From positions 1-34,437 of the forward strand of contig JAGQRE010000028.1 of the NCBI GenBank assembly GCA_020425695.1: 34,437 nt of DNA, given 5' to 3'. The translations under genes and the position numbers were made by a program. The notes beneath the pieces were generated by a model. It was not told the DNA's origin, made no database searches, and saw only the letters and a program-made list of their open reading frames with translations. Positions 1-7,276 of the stretch are shown one piece after another (the stretch's first letter is position 1; the number at the start of each line of letters is the position of its first letter). The stretch comes from Planctomycetota bacterium. GTDB lineage: Bacteria > Planctomycetota > UBA8742 > UBA2392.

Positions 1-291
1 GCACCATGCCAGCAGTTCTTCTTCAAGGGCGCGCACGCCTTTGGCCGGCGAGTAGAGCTTTTTGGAGTCGCAGACGACGGGGCGCTTCTTGCGCTCGATG
101 GGCTCGCGCCCGAGTTGCAGGGCGTCCCACATATCCAGCGCCAGTACGCCGCCCGGCGTCAGCGCCTGCGGCAATGAGAACGCGGCATAGCCCACCGTGA
201 GCGGGCCGAGGATCGGGCCGAGCCCGGCCTCGTCGATGCCAAGAACAGTGCGGTAATGGGCCACGAGCGCATTGTGTTGTCCATGCGCCAC
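1..291 (-). CDS. RNase HII-like protein, N-terminal part (runs off window)
   Basis: The minus-strand frame gives 97 codons that continue past base 1. About residue 15-25 reads GIDEAGLGPILGP, which matches the first active-site block of ribonuclease HII (GxDExGRGPLAGP), and later CDSKKLYSP matches its DSKKL block. RNase HII cleaves RNA embedded in DNA, using four acidic residues; the first Asp-Glu pair is present here. Two things are odd. The Arg of the GRG substrate-recognition motif is Leu (GLG). The spacing from the DE pair to DSKKL is about 26 residues longer than in E. coli RNase HII. It may therefore be a divergent paralogue rather than the housekeeping enzyme. The start is uncertain: GTG at 291 or GTG at 264, neither with a clear Shine-Dalgarno. 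It lies downstream of the secretion operon on the same strand, separated by a repeat element. Confidence 0.7.
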   Translation of the reverse strand, partial: MAHGQHNALVAHYRTVLGIDEAGLGPILGPLTVGYAAFSLPQALTPGGVLALDMWDALQLGREPIERKKRPVVCDSKKLYSPAKGVRALEEELLAWC

Positions 292-359
292 ATATGGTGG
301 GGGTGGAGTGAAAGTTGATGGGTGTCAGTTTCAGGCGGCTGGATGCAGGTTGCTGTTGG

Positions 360-455
360 GTGGCACAGACAATCCTGTCTGTGGTCGCAGCGTGGTTGCT
401 GCGACGCTTCGGGCCTCGCTTCGCTCAGCCCCACGGACAAGATTGTCCGTGCCAC
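360..455. repeat. REPIN-like palindromic element A
   Basis: A 96-nt element between the pseudopilin gene and the RNase HII-like gene. The left end is GTGG followed by a perfect 8-bp hairpin (CACAGACA / TGTCTGTG, loop ATCC). The right end, read on the other strand, is again GTGG plus an 8-bp hairpin (CACGGACA / TGTCCGTG, loop ATCT). The interior has an additional 8-bp hairpin, GTCGCAGC / GCTGCGAC, at 384-405. Two further elements in this window (15169 and 27933) have the same plan. The design resembles REP doublets (REPINs) moved by RAYT transposases; no RAYT gene is present here. Confidence 0.75.
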
Positions 456-476
456 CCAAGGTCCGTGCCACCCAAG
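445..476. repeat. 16-bp perfect tandem duplication
   Basis: GTCCGTGCCACCCAAG occurs twice in direct succession (445-460 and 461-476), followed by a third start GTCC. It duplicates the right tip of repeat element A plus four flanking bases, so it probably arose after or during insertion of the element. It ends just before the stop codon of the pseudopilin gene. Confidence 0.85.
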
Positions 477-479
477 GTC

Positions 480-1178
480 CTACTCTTCTTCGTACTTGGG
501 CCAGCTTGTTACGTCGTCGCCTCGGCCGTAGTCGTTGATGCCGTCTTCGCCGAAGCTCCAGATTACGTACGAGGTTGGGAACTGGCCTGTAACGGGGTGG
601 CGCAGGGCGTCTTGGGCTTCGGTGGCGTTGATCTTCGTGGTCGTGCCGTCGGCGAGTGTGACGTCATACTGGAAGCTGCCCTGCATCAGCGTTTTGCTGT
701 CGATGTAGACCAGCGGGTTGCCCCAGGCGTCGATGATCTCAAACAGGTCGGGGGCGCTGCCTTCCTCAAGATCGAGGTACTCGGGTGCGCCGGCTTCTTC
801 GATGATAGTGTCGATGTCGAGGTTCGTGCGGCGTTCGTCGTCCTGCATCAGCGGGGCGTCCATGTAGGGCCCCTGCTCACGTTTGCTGCGCAGGGCCAGC
901 ACCAGCGCCTCGATGCCGATGTTCTGTTGGTTGGGATCGGCCAGCACGGGGTAGTTCACCAGCACGCCGAGCTCTTGCAGGTTGGCCGGCGGCGGGATGC
1001 CCCAGCGCGACTGGAAGCCTTCGACGCCGGATTTCAGTGTTTCGATGGTCGCCTTGGTCTGGGCTTCCTTGCTTTTGCTGAACACGCCGCTGAAGCTGAC
1101 CAGCAGCACGGAAGCGAGCAGGAGGATAATCCCGATCACCACCATGATCTCGATCAGAGTGAACCCGTGTCTGCGCAT
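480..1178 (-). CDS. GspG-like type II secretion major pseudopilin
   Basis: This 232-residue protein begins MRRHG then FTLIE, the prepilin-peptidase site: cleavage after Gly5, Phe at +1, Glu at +5. A hydrophobic helix of about 20 residues follows, as in type IV pilin-like proteins. The C-terminal part has DAWGNP and then a Ser-Phe-Gly-Glu-Asp-Gly block rich in Asp and Gly ending in TSW, which corresponds to the calcium-binding end of GspG pseudopilins. It is longer than usual for GspG (about 140-150 residues) because of roughly 80 extra residues before DAWGNP. It should assemble into a periplasmic pseudopilus on the inner-membrane platform encoded upstream. It starts 3 nt after the stop of the TPR gene and is the last gene of the operon. 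The peptidase that would process it is not in the window. Confidence 0.88.
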   Translation of the reverse strand: MRRHGFTLIEIMVVIGIILLLASVLLVSFSGVFSKSKEAQTKATIETLKSGVEGFQSRWGIPPPANLQELGVLVNYPVLADPNQQNIGIEALVLALRSKREQGPYMDAPLMQDDERRTNLDIDTIIEEAGAPEYLDLEEGSAPDLFEIIDAWGNPLVYIDSKTLMQGSFQYDVTLADGTTTKINATEAQDALRHPVTGQFPTSYVIWSFGEDGINDYGRGDDVTSWPKYEEE

Positions 1179-1181
1179 GGC

Positions 1182-4154
1182 TTACTTCTTCCGGTCCAGA
1201 CCGCCGTCGTAGATGAACTTGACGCGCTCGACCTCAATCGTCGCCTTGCCGCCGAGCAGCGCCCGGGTGAAGAACCCGCAGGTGATCGCGTAGCGCCCCT
1301 GGTTGAAGTCCACCTTGTTCAACTCGTCGATGTGCTTCTTGGAGTCTTTGTCCTTGTTCACCGGCAGGCGTACTTCGTAGCCGTTGATGATGGCCCAGTA
1401 CTCAACTTCGCTGCGGTCCTGGCTGAGCTGGCGGCGCAGGCCGAGGGTCAGTTTCTGGTCGGGGTCAAGCGGCACAGTGCCGTAGAGGCTGACGTCGATC
1501 AGCCCGTACTCCATGCGCTTGTCTTTCTCGTTGCGGTTCTCGAGGTCGTACTTGTGAGTCTCCCAGAACACGCGCCCGTCGGCGTCGATGCCAACGAACA
1601 CGCTGCAGCGCGGGTCGCCTTCGGACGTCGAGGTGGATGTCGGCTTCACGGTGCGCGTCAGGTAGATGCCGCGGTCAACGGGCAGATCGCCGACGCTGGT
1701 GAACTCCGCCTCGAAGGTGCTGAGCGTCGAGTGCGGCTGCTCCGTCTCAAAGCGGCTGATGATGCCGGATTCCTTCTGGTTGACCTCAAGGTACAGCTTG
1801 CCGCTGCGGATACGCGTGTTCTCGGTGAAGCCGCGGTCGGGCAGCAGCTTCATGGGGAAGCTCCAGCTGCCGAAGTAGGTGCTGGTGCTGTCTTTCTCGA
1901 ACTCGTCTACCTGGAAGTACTGGCGCTGGTTCTGCTCAATCCGGTCGACCCACTCAATGGCGTAGGCGATGGCCTCGGACTCTTCGTAGTCACGTCGGGC
2001 TTTCGCGTCGGGGATGTACTGCTTGTCGCGCGACTTGGCGATGTGCTCCTGGAATGCGCCGAGAGCGGCCTGGTACTCACCCAGCGAGTACAGCGCGTAC
2101 GCGTACACGTTGAAGCAGGCGAGGCTCGGGATCGAGGCCAGCTCGCGCTCTGTCATGTTGCGCGGGTGGTCTTGTTCGGCGAATTCTTCGAGTTGGTCAA
2201 TCAGGTCGCGGGACAGGTCACGCGCCTTCGTGAGGTAGGCCGCGCGCACGGAGTCCGCGTCACCCTTGGTCGCCACGGTCAGCGGCGCGACTTCACTAAG
2301 GCGCAGCATCAGGTTGGCAAGCGCGAGGCTGGTACCCGGCTGGTCCGGCTTGATGGCGAGCGAAGATGTGAAGAAGGCCGCGGCTTCCTTCATCTGCGGG
2401 ACAAGCTCACCCGCGTAATCCACGCGGTCGCCGGCAGCCATGCGGATCAGCAGCGAGTCGCGTACACGGTCCACTTCGCTGAGTGCGATTTCGCCGAGCA
2501 TCGTGTGCGCCGGGTAGAACTGCGGGTCGTACTTGAGGCAGCGACCAAGATAGTCCTGTGCAACGCTGAGCACGCCGGACTTAAGGTTCAGCTCCGCGAC
2601 GCTGTAGTTCAGCAGCACGTGCTTCGGGTTTACGTCCAGTCCGCTCTGGTACGCGGCGAGCGCGTCGATGAACCAGCCGCGGCGCTGGTAAAGGCGCCCT
2701 TCAGCGTAGTAGGGCTCGGCGCTGAGCGGGTCGATCGATTTGGCGGCCTCAAGAAAGCGCAGGGCTTCCGCGCTGATCTTCTTGTCGGGCGATTCCGGGC
2801 GTGGCTGGTAATACTGCTGGTCGGTCTGCGCGTACAGCACAAGCGCGCGGGCCATCAGCGGGTCAAGCGGGTAGACAGCCGTCGCGCTTGGCGTTGTCAG
2901 TTGCACGGCCTGCGTCCAGAAGCTGAGCGCCTTAAGCGTGTCACGGATCTTCTGCACGTCGCTTTTCTGCCCGTCGCGGTTCGGGTCGCCGCGTTGCAGC
3001 AGCATGGCGCAGAACAGCACGCGCCCGGCGTCGTAGCTCGGGTTGCCGCTGGGGATACGTGCGATGGCGGCGTCGGCCGACGCGTAGTCGAGCAGCTTAA
3101 ACGCGAGCTCGGCCAGCATCAGGTTGGCGCGTGCCATCTCTTCAGAGGCTGTGGTCTGCAACACTACGTTGTCTTCCACAGTGGGGGGCGTATCGATGAA
3201 CGGCGTGAGCACGTTAATCAGTTCGTTCAACTCACTGCGGGCCTGACTGTAGTTCTCAAGCTCAAGCTGGCAGCGTGCGAGCAGGTACAGCGCTTCCGTG
3301 TGATTGCGGGCCTGCTCGAGGAACGGGATCGCCTCGCCGTGCAGGTTCAGGCGGTAGACGAAGATGCGCCCGACTTCGAGGGCGAAGGCCTCACGGTCCG
3401 GGCTTTCGACACCGGCGCGCAGCGCGTCCAGATAGGTCGAGAGCTCGGCGTCGAGGTTATTGCGGTCACGGTGGAACTGCGCGAGCTCAGTGTAGATGTT
3501 GGCGAGCTTGGGGTTACGGTCGCGTACGAATACGAACTGCGCCTGATAGAAACGTGCGAACTCGTTTCGCTCTTCGGGCGAGAACGCATCGTCCGTCTGG
3601 TCTACGTTCTCAATGATATCGCGGTGTTCCGCTTCCCATTCCTTGACCGCGAGGCGGCGTGCGTCGCCCTCCTGGCGGGTTACGTAGGCCTCGTAGATAT
3701 CGACCCAGCTTTGCGGGTAGGCCTTGAGTTCAATGGCAGAGGCCGGCGACCAGTAGATGCGCAGACGTTCGTCGTACAGGTTAACGTTGCCCTCCGCGCG
3801 CGGCTGCCGTGGGTTGAGGGCATAGAAGTAGAAGCGTGCGCCTTCGGGTGCGCTGGTGTGTGTGAATTTCTCGAAGGCGTTGCGTGCGAGTTCGGTGCCG
3901 TAGCGGCGCACCAGCCCGGTGCGGTCCCAGCGTTCGATGTCGGGGCGGAAGTCGCCCTCGCTGGCGCCGGTAATCGTGCGCCCGTTTTTGTCGGTGATGC
4001 GGATCGGGCGTACGTCCCACTCACGACTTGCCCCGTCGCACTGGACGGTGAAGTTGCGCCGCGGCGTCGCGTCGATCGAGACCTGCGCCAGCAGCGACGG
4101 CGCGCTCAGCGTCACGAGCAGCAGGAACATGAATGATGTCAGTACGTAGCGCAT
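1182..4154 (-). CDS. Exported TPR protein with C-terminal jelly-roll-like domain
   Basis: About 990 residues. The N terminus is a signal peptide (hydrophobic stretch to about residue 23, cleavage near LLA-Q). Residues about 205-730 are helical with recognisable tetratricopeptide repeats, for example YYAEGRLYQRRGWFIDALAA and the following repeat near 483-550, and YALYSLGEYQAALGAF near 687-702. Residues about 755-988 are beta-rich and look like a concanavalin/LamG-type jelly roll; I cannot assign a ligand. The ATG at 4154 overlaps the upstream stop as TGATG, which suggests translational coupling and is preferred to the TTG one codon earlier. Within this operon the TPR array may act as a periplasmic scaffold or pilotin-like partner. 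That role is inferred from context only. No catalytic motif is seen. Confidence 0.85.
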   Translation of the reverse strand: MRYVLTSFMFLLLVTLSAPSLLAQVSIDATPRRNFTVQCDGASREWDVRPIRITDKNGRTITGASEGDFRPDIERWDRTGLVRRYGTELARNAFEKFTHTSAPEGARFYFYALNPRQPRAEGNVNLYDERLRIYWSPASAIELKAYPQSWVDIYEAYVTRQEGDARRLAVKEWEAEHRDIIENVDQTDDAFSPEERNEFARFYQAQFVFVRDRNPKLANIYTELAQFHRDRNNLDAELSTYLDALRAGVESPDREAFALEVGRIFVYRLNLHGEAIPFLEQARNHTEALYLLARCQLELENYSQARSELNELINVLTPFIDTPPTVEDNVVLQTTASEEMARANLMLAELAFKLLDYASADAAIARIPSGNPSYDAGRVLFCAMLLQRGDPNRDGQKSDVQKIRDTLKALSFWTQAVQLTTPSATAVYPLDPLMARALVLYAQTDQQYYQPRPESPDKKISAEALRFLEAAKSIDPLSAEPYYAEGRLYQRRGWFIDALAAYQSGLDVNPKHVLLNYSVAELNLKSGVLSVAQDYLGRCLKYDPQFYPAHTMLGEIALSEVDRVRDSLLIRMAAGDRVDYAGELVPQMKEAAAFFTSSLAIKPDQPGTSLALANLMLRLSEVAPLTVATKGDADSVRAAYLTKARDLSRDLIDQLEEFAEQDHPRNMTERELASIPSLACFNVYAYALYSLGEYQAALGAFQEHIAKSRDKQYIPDAKARRDYEESEAIAYAIEWVDRIEQNQRQYFQVDEFEKDSTSTYFGSWSFPMKLLPDRGFTENTRIRSGKLYLEVNQKESGIISRFETEQPHSTLSTFEAEFTSVGDLPVDRGIYLTRTVKPTSTSTSEGDPRCSVFVGIDADGRVFWETHKYDLENRNEKDKRMEYGLIDVSLYGTVPLDPDQKLTLGLRRQLSQDRSEVEYWAIINGYEVRLPVNKDKDSKKHIDELNKVDFNQGRYAITCGFFTRALLGGKATIEVERVKFIYDGGLDRKK

Positions 4155-4660
4155 CAATCGAACTCGGAGCTTTCTTCAGTCGTCAGCGAGACACGGCGTG
4201 GGTCACGGGGGATGTAGCCGCCCGCCGTGGAAAGGTCGGGGTGTGGCCCGGCCGGCAGGTCGAAGTCCGGCAAGCCGGTGTAGCCCGGCACGGTAAGTTG
4301 AAGCGGCGGCAGCGAGTCGTAGGTCTCCTGCGAAAGGCTCCAGCCGCTGCCGTTTCCTGTGGGCGTGAATCGCTGCCCGTCATCGTAGAACGGTTTGTCC
4401 ACGACAAGGCTGTCGAGCTGTACCGGGTTGAAATCGCCCGGCTTCTCGAGTTTTTCGAGCACCTTCACGGCAACGGCCTGTTCAACGCCCGAGGCCTGGA
4501 TTGCGTTCTGGCGCTGTTCAGCGTCGATGTCGGAGATGCTTTCGCCGAAGGCAACCCCGAGCCCCGTAAACAGGATTGGCAGCGTCGCCAGCACGACGAT
4601 GGCGAAGAGAATCTTCTCTTTCCATTCAGCGAGCTTCTGCAGAATCAGGTCCGTGCTCAT
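4154..4660 (-). CDS. Small membrane-anchored protein of the secretion operon (GspC/PilP-like position)
   Basis: This 168-residue protein has a short cytoplasmic N terminus, one transmembrane helix at about residues 17-37 and a polar extracytoplasmic part of about 130 residues rich in Pro, Asp and Gly. I do not recognise a domain. Position (after the GspM/PilO-like gene) and topology (single N-terminal anchor with a Pro-rich linker) are those of GspC or PilP, which connect the inner-membrane platform to the secretin. That assignment is inference. It starts 30 nt after the preceding stop, the largest gap in the operon, and its stop overlaps the start of the TPR gene as TGATG. Confidence 0.75.
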   Translation of the reverse strand: MSTDLILQKLAEWKEKILFAIVVLATLPILFTGLGVAFGESISDIDAEQRQNAIQASGVEQAVAVKVLEKLEKPGDFNPVQLDSLVVDKPFYDDGQRFTPTGNGSGWSLSQETYDSLPPLQLTVPGYTGLPDFDLPAGPHPDLSTAGGYIPRDPRRVSLTTEESSEFD

Positions 4661-4690
4661 GGTGCGGGTCTTTCTCTGGCGAAACTTTCT

Positions 4691-5614
4691 CTATCTGAAC
4701 TTCCTTGGCCCCGAGCCCGACGACTGAAGATTGTTCGTCTTCGTTTCGTCCGGCGGGTAGCTCGAATCCGGGTTTACGCGCCAAGCCACCACGGTGATTT
4801 CGGCGGTGATCAAGGCGTCCTTCGGGTCCATCAGGTCGGGCTTCTCGAACTCAAACTTCTCGACCGACAGGTAGCGGCGTCGCAGCCCTTCTTTCTCGGG
4901 GCGCTGCAGGTCCAGCAGGAAGTTGTACAGCGCGTCCTCGGTGGCCTCGACGTTCACCTCAAGCCCCTGGCCCTTGAAGTAGGGTTCTTCGTCGGGCTGG
5001 GTCTTACTGGTCGGTACTTTGCGCGCGTTCAGCAGGTCGTTGATCTCGACAAAGTTGAAGCCCGTTACGCGCTGCACATTGCTGTTGCCCGCGCTGTGGG
5101 CCACGCAGCGCACGATGTCGAGCTTCCGCAGGTAGTCGATGACGTCCGCTTCCGTCGGGTTGTCGGCGGCCTTGAAGCCGAATGCCTGCGGGTCACGAAT
5201 GTTCTGGATGGCGATGTAGCGCTGGAAACCGAGCTCGCGCTCAAGTTCAAGGCGCATGCGGTTGCGGTAGAAATCGACCTGGTCATCCAGCCCGGAGCCC
5301 GGTGGCAGCGCGTCGATGGTGTAGGCTGCGTCAGTCTCAAAGACCATCTGGTCGTTGACCAGCCCGGTCAGCGTGTTCACGACCTGTGTTTCGTCTTGGA
5401 TCTTGCGACCTTGCTCCGTGGCGGGGCTGCCGTTGAATTTCTTGGCGTCCGCAAACAGAGCTTTGTAGTTCGCCTGCAGGTTGGAACGGGCCTTTGTCTG
5501 GCTGCCCTCAAGGCTCTCGGCCAGGCCGGTAAACTGGCCGCTGGCGATCCACAGCACGGCGATCAGCACGATCATGACAATCAGAAAGCGGGCGTGTGCT
5601 TTCAGCAGATTCAT
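4691..5614 (-). CDS. GspM/PilO-like inner-membrane platform protein
   Basis: 307 residues: a short cytoplasmic N terminus, one transmembrane helix at about residues 9-29, a helical stretch likely to form a coiled coil, then a C-terminal alpha/beta region. This is the layout of PilO and GspM, which pair with PilN or the periplasmic part of GspL through ferredoxin-like domains. Sequence similarity to named families is weak, so the call rests on topology and on its place directly after the PilM/PilN fusion gene. The start ATG overlaps the previous stop as ATGA and has AAGGGG six bases upstream, so both coupling and independent initiation are possible. A clear ferredoxin-like signature cannot be read by eye. 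Confidence 0.75.
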   Translation of the reverse strand: MNLLKAHARFLIVMIVLIAVLWIASGQFTGLAESLEGSQTKARSNLQANYKALFADAKKFNGSPATEQGRKIQDETQVVNTLTGLVNDQMVFETDAAYTIDALPPGSGLDDQVDFYRNRMRLELERELGFQRYIAIQNIRDPQAFGFKAADNPTEADVIDYLRKLDIVRCVAHSAGNSNVQRVTGFNFVEINDLLNARKVPTSKTQPDEEPYFKGQGLEVNVEATEDALYNFLLDLQRPEKEGLRRRYLSVEKFEFEKPDLMDPKDALITAEITVVAWRVNPDSSYPPDETKTNNLQSSGSGPRKFR

Positions 5615-7272
5615 TCCGCGCCCCTTTCCAGCTCAAGGCTGAGCTCAACCGTGTGCTGCACCTCAATGCCTTCGGCGTTCTCTTTCGATTCGCCCGGCGT
5701 CACGGCCTTGGCGCCGCCCAGAGAGGCAAGGATCTTGCGCAACTCGGCGTTCACGGCGATCGGGTCCGCGCCCGGCTGTTTCTCAATGAAGAAGTCCATC
5801 ACCAGCATTGGCTTCGGCACAAAGTCTTTGGCGCCGGTGGGGTTGTTGGTGTCGGTTTTCAGCTCGACCTTGCGGATGCGTACCGTGGCCGGGCGTTGTG
5901 CGGCGAACTGCATTAAGATGTCTGTAGAAACGCGCCCGGGCATCAGCGCCAGTGCGCCTGCATCAAAGCGTTTCTCGGCGCGTGCCTTGGCGGCCTCGCG
6001 TGTCGGGATCTCGTTGCTCGCGGCGGTGTATCGACCAACAGGCCCCTGCAGGCGTTCCTGCAACGTCTTGGCGGCCTCGGCTTCTGTTGCACTGGCGAGG
6101 AAATACAGCGGCAGCACCAGCGCGATGACGACGACGCAGGCCAGGTACAGGAACAGGCTTTTATGCAGGAACTCGCGACGGCGGCGCACGCTGGCGGGCT
6201 CAAACGTTGCGCGTTCGGCCTTGGTGTCGGTGGCCAGTGCCGCAAGCCCGATGGCCATTGCCAGTGCCGGGCGATACGACTGCATGGCTTCGCGTGTCTG
6301 GTCATCGACGCCTTCTGTGTCGATGTTGTGCAGCGGGTCGAACACTTCGACCGTTTTGCGCACGCGGTTCATCATCAATTCGCGCAGGCCGGGGATTGCT
6401 GCACCCGGGCCTGACAGCACGATCTTGCGGGCGTCAAGCTTCGGCGCCTTCATCGCGCCCTTGGCCAGCATGATGGTGCTGGTGATTTGCTGGAAGACAC
6501 GGCTGGCGACTTCCTGCCCCGCCTCAACGCCGCGGTCGCCACTCAGGTTGTCGGCTGCAACGCTTGGGCGCAGGTCGATTTGCTGGAACAACACTTGTCG
6601 TATGGCGTCGCGCTCGCCGCCGTATTCGGGCAACAGGCGCGTGATGAAGTCGTTTACGCCGATGCCGATGCTGCGGCAGTACAGCAGCGTGCCCTCGCGC
6701 ACGAGGATCACGTCGGTGGTGTCGTCGCCGATGTTGGCGTGCATCACGACGTGTTCGGTTTCGACGTCACCACTAACGAGGTAGGCCTGGTACAGCGCCG
6801 CGCAACCGGGGATCAGCGGGCCGGTTTCAATGCCGGCGTGCTTGAGGCAGTTGGCGTAATGGTCAATCAGTTCTTCGCGGGCGAGTGCGACGTGGATGGC
6901 CGGCGAGTAGTCAAAGTCAGCACCGGAGATGTAGTCAGCGATCACTTTGGCGTCTTCGCCGCCGATTTCGTCGGCTTCCAGCTTAACCTGTTGCTCGACG
7001 ACTTTCGGGTTGTTGGTCGCGACCAGCACGAAGCGGTAGTAAACGTCTTTGCCAGGCACCAGCGTGGCCGGATAGCCGGCCTTTACGCCCATGCCCTTAA
7101 GCGCGGAGAACGTCGTGCCCAGCGGCTGCCCGCTGTAGACCTCAGGCTTCTGGTCAGGGTCCGCCTTGAAGCCGGGCAGCACGAGCGCCTTCTTGAGCTT
7201 GTACGAGCCCCCCTTGCGGGTCAGCCCCGCGAGGATGCTCAGGTTGCTCTCAATGTCGAAGCCGTATGCCAC
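5611..7272 (-). CDS. GspL-like PilM/PilN fusion protein
   Basis: 553 residues. Residues 1 to about 345 form an actin-like ATPase of the PilM type: FDIES near the N terminus, a phosphate-loop-like block around 179-204 (NIGDDTTDVILV then the SIGIG turn), and LSGPGAAIPGL at about 287-297. A basic stretch precedes a transmembrane helix at about 372-392. The remaining 160 residues are extracytoplasmic and PilN-like. Type IV pilus systems usually encode PilM and PilN separately, whereas GspL of type II secretion has this combined layout. With the GspG-like pseudopilin this favours a type II secretion-like platform. It starts with GTG, preceded by AGGAGAA at about nine bases, and lies 4 nt after the FHA gene. 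Its stop overlaps the next start. The assembly ATPase it would bind is absent here. Confidence 0.85.
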   Translation of the reverse strand: MAYGFDIESNLSILAGLTRKGGSYKLKKALVLPGFKADPDQKPEVYSGQPLGTTFSALKGMGVKAGYPATLVPGKDVYYRFVLVATNNPKVVEQQVKLEADEIGGEDAKVIADYISGADFDYSPAIHVALAREELIDHYANCLKHAGIETGPLIPGCAALYQAYLVSGDVETEHVVMHANIGDDTTDVILVREGTLLYCRSIGIGVNDFITRLLPEYGGERDAIRQVLFQQIDLRPSVAADNLSGDRGVEAGQEVASRVFQQITSTIMLAKGAMKAPKLDARKIVLSGPGAAIPGLRELMMNRVRKTVEVFDPLHNIDTEGVDDQTREAMQSYRPALAMAIGLAALATDTKAERATFEPASVRRRREFLHKSLFLYLACVVVIALVLPLYFLASATEAEAAKTLQERLQGPVGRYTAASNEIPTREAAKARAEKRFDAGALALMPGRVSTDILMQFAAQRPATVRIRKVELKTDTNNPTGAKDFVPKPMLVMDFFIEKQPGADPIAVNAELRKILASLGGAKAVTPGESKENAEGIEVQHTVELSLELERGAE

Positions 7273-7276
7273 TGGC

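Noticed and set aside
315..4136. A 1273-codon open frame on the plus strand
   Set aside because: It is antisense to the TPR and pseudopilin genes, which have signal sequences, domain motifs and operon-like junctions. The translation is Val/Leu/Arg/His-rich with no recognisable domain and looks like a by-product of codon bias.
4133..6784. An 883-codon open frame on the plus strand
   Set aside because: It is antisense to four operon genes, changes composition part-way and shows no domain; best explained by GC-rich codon use on the other strand.
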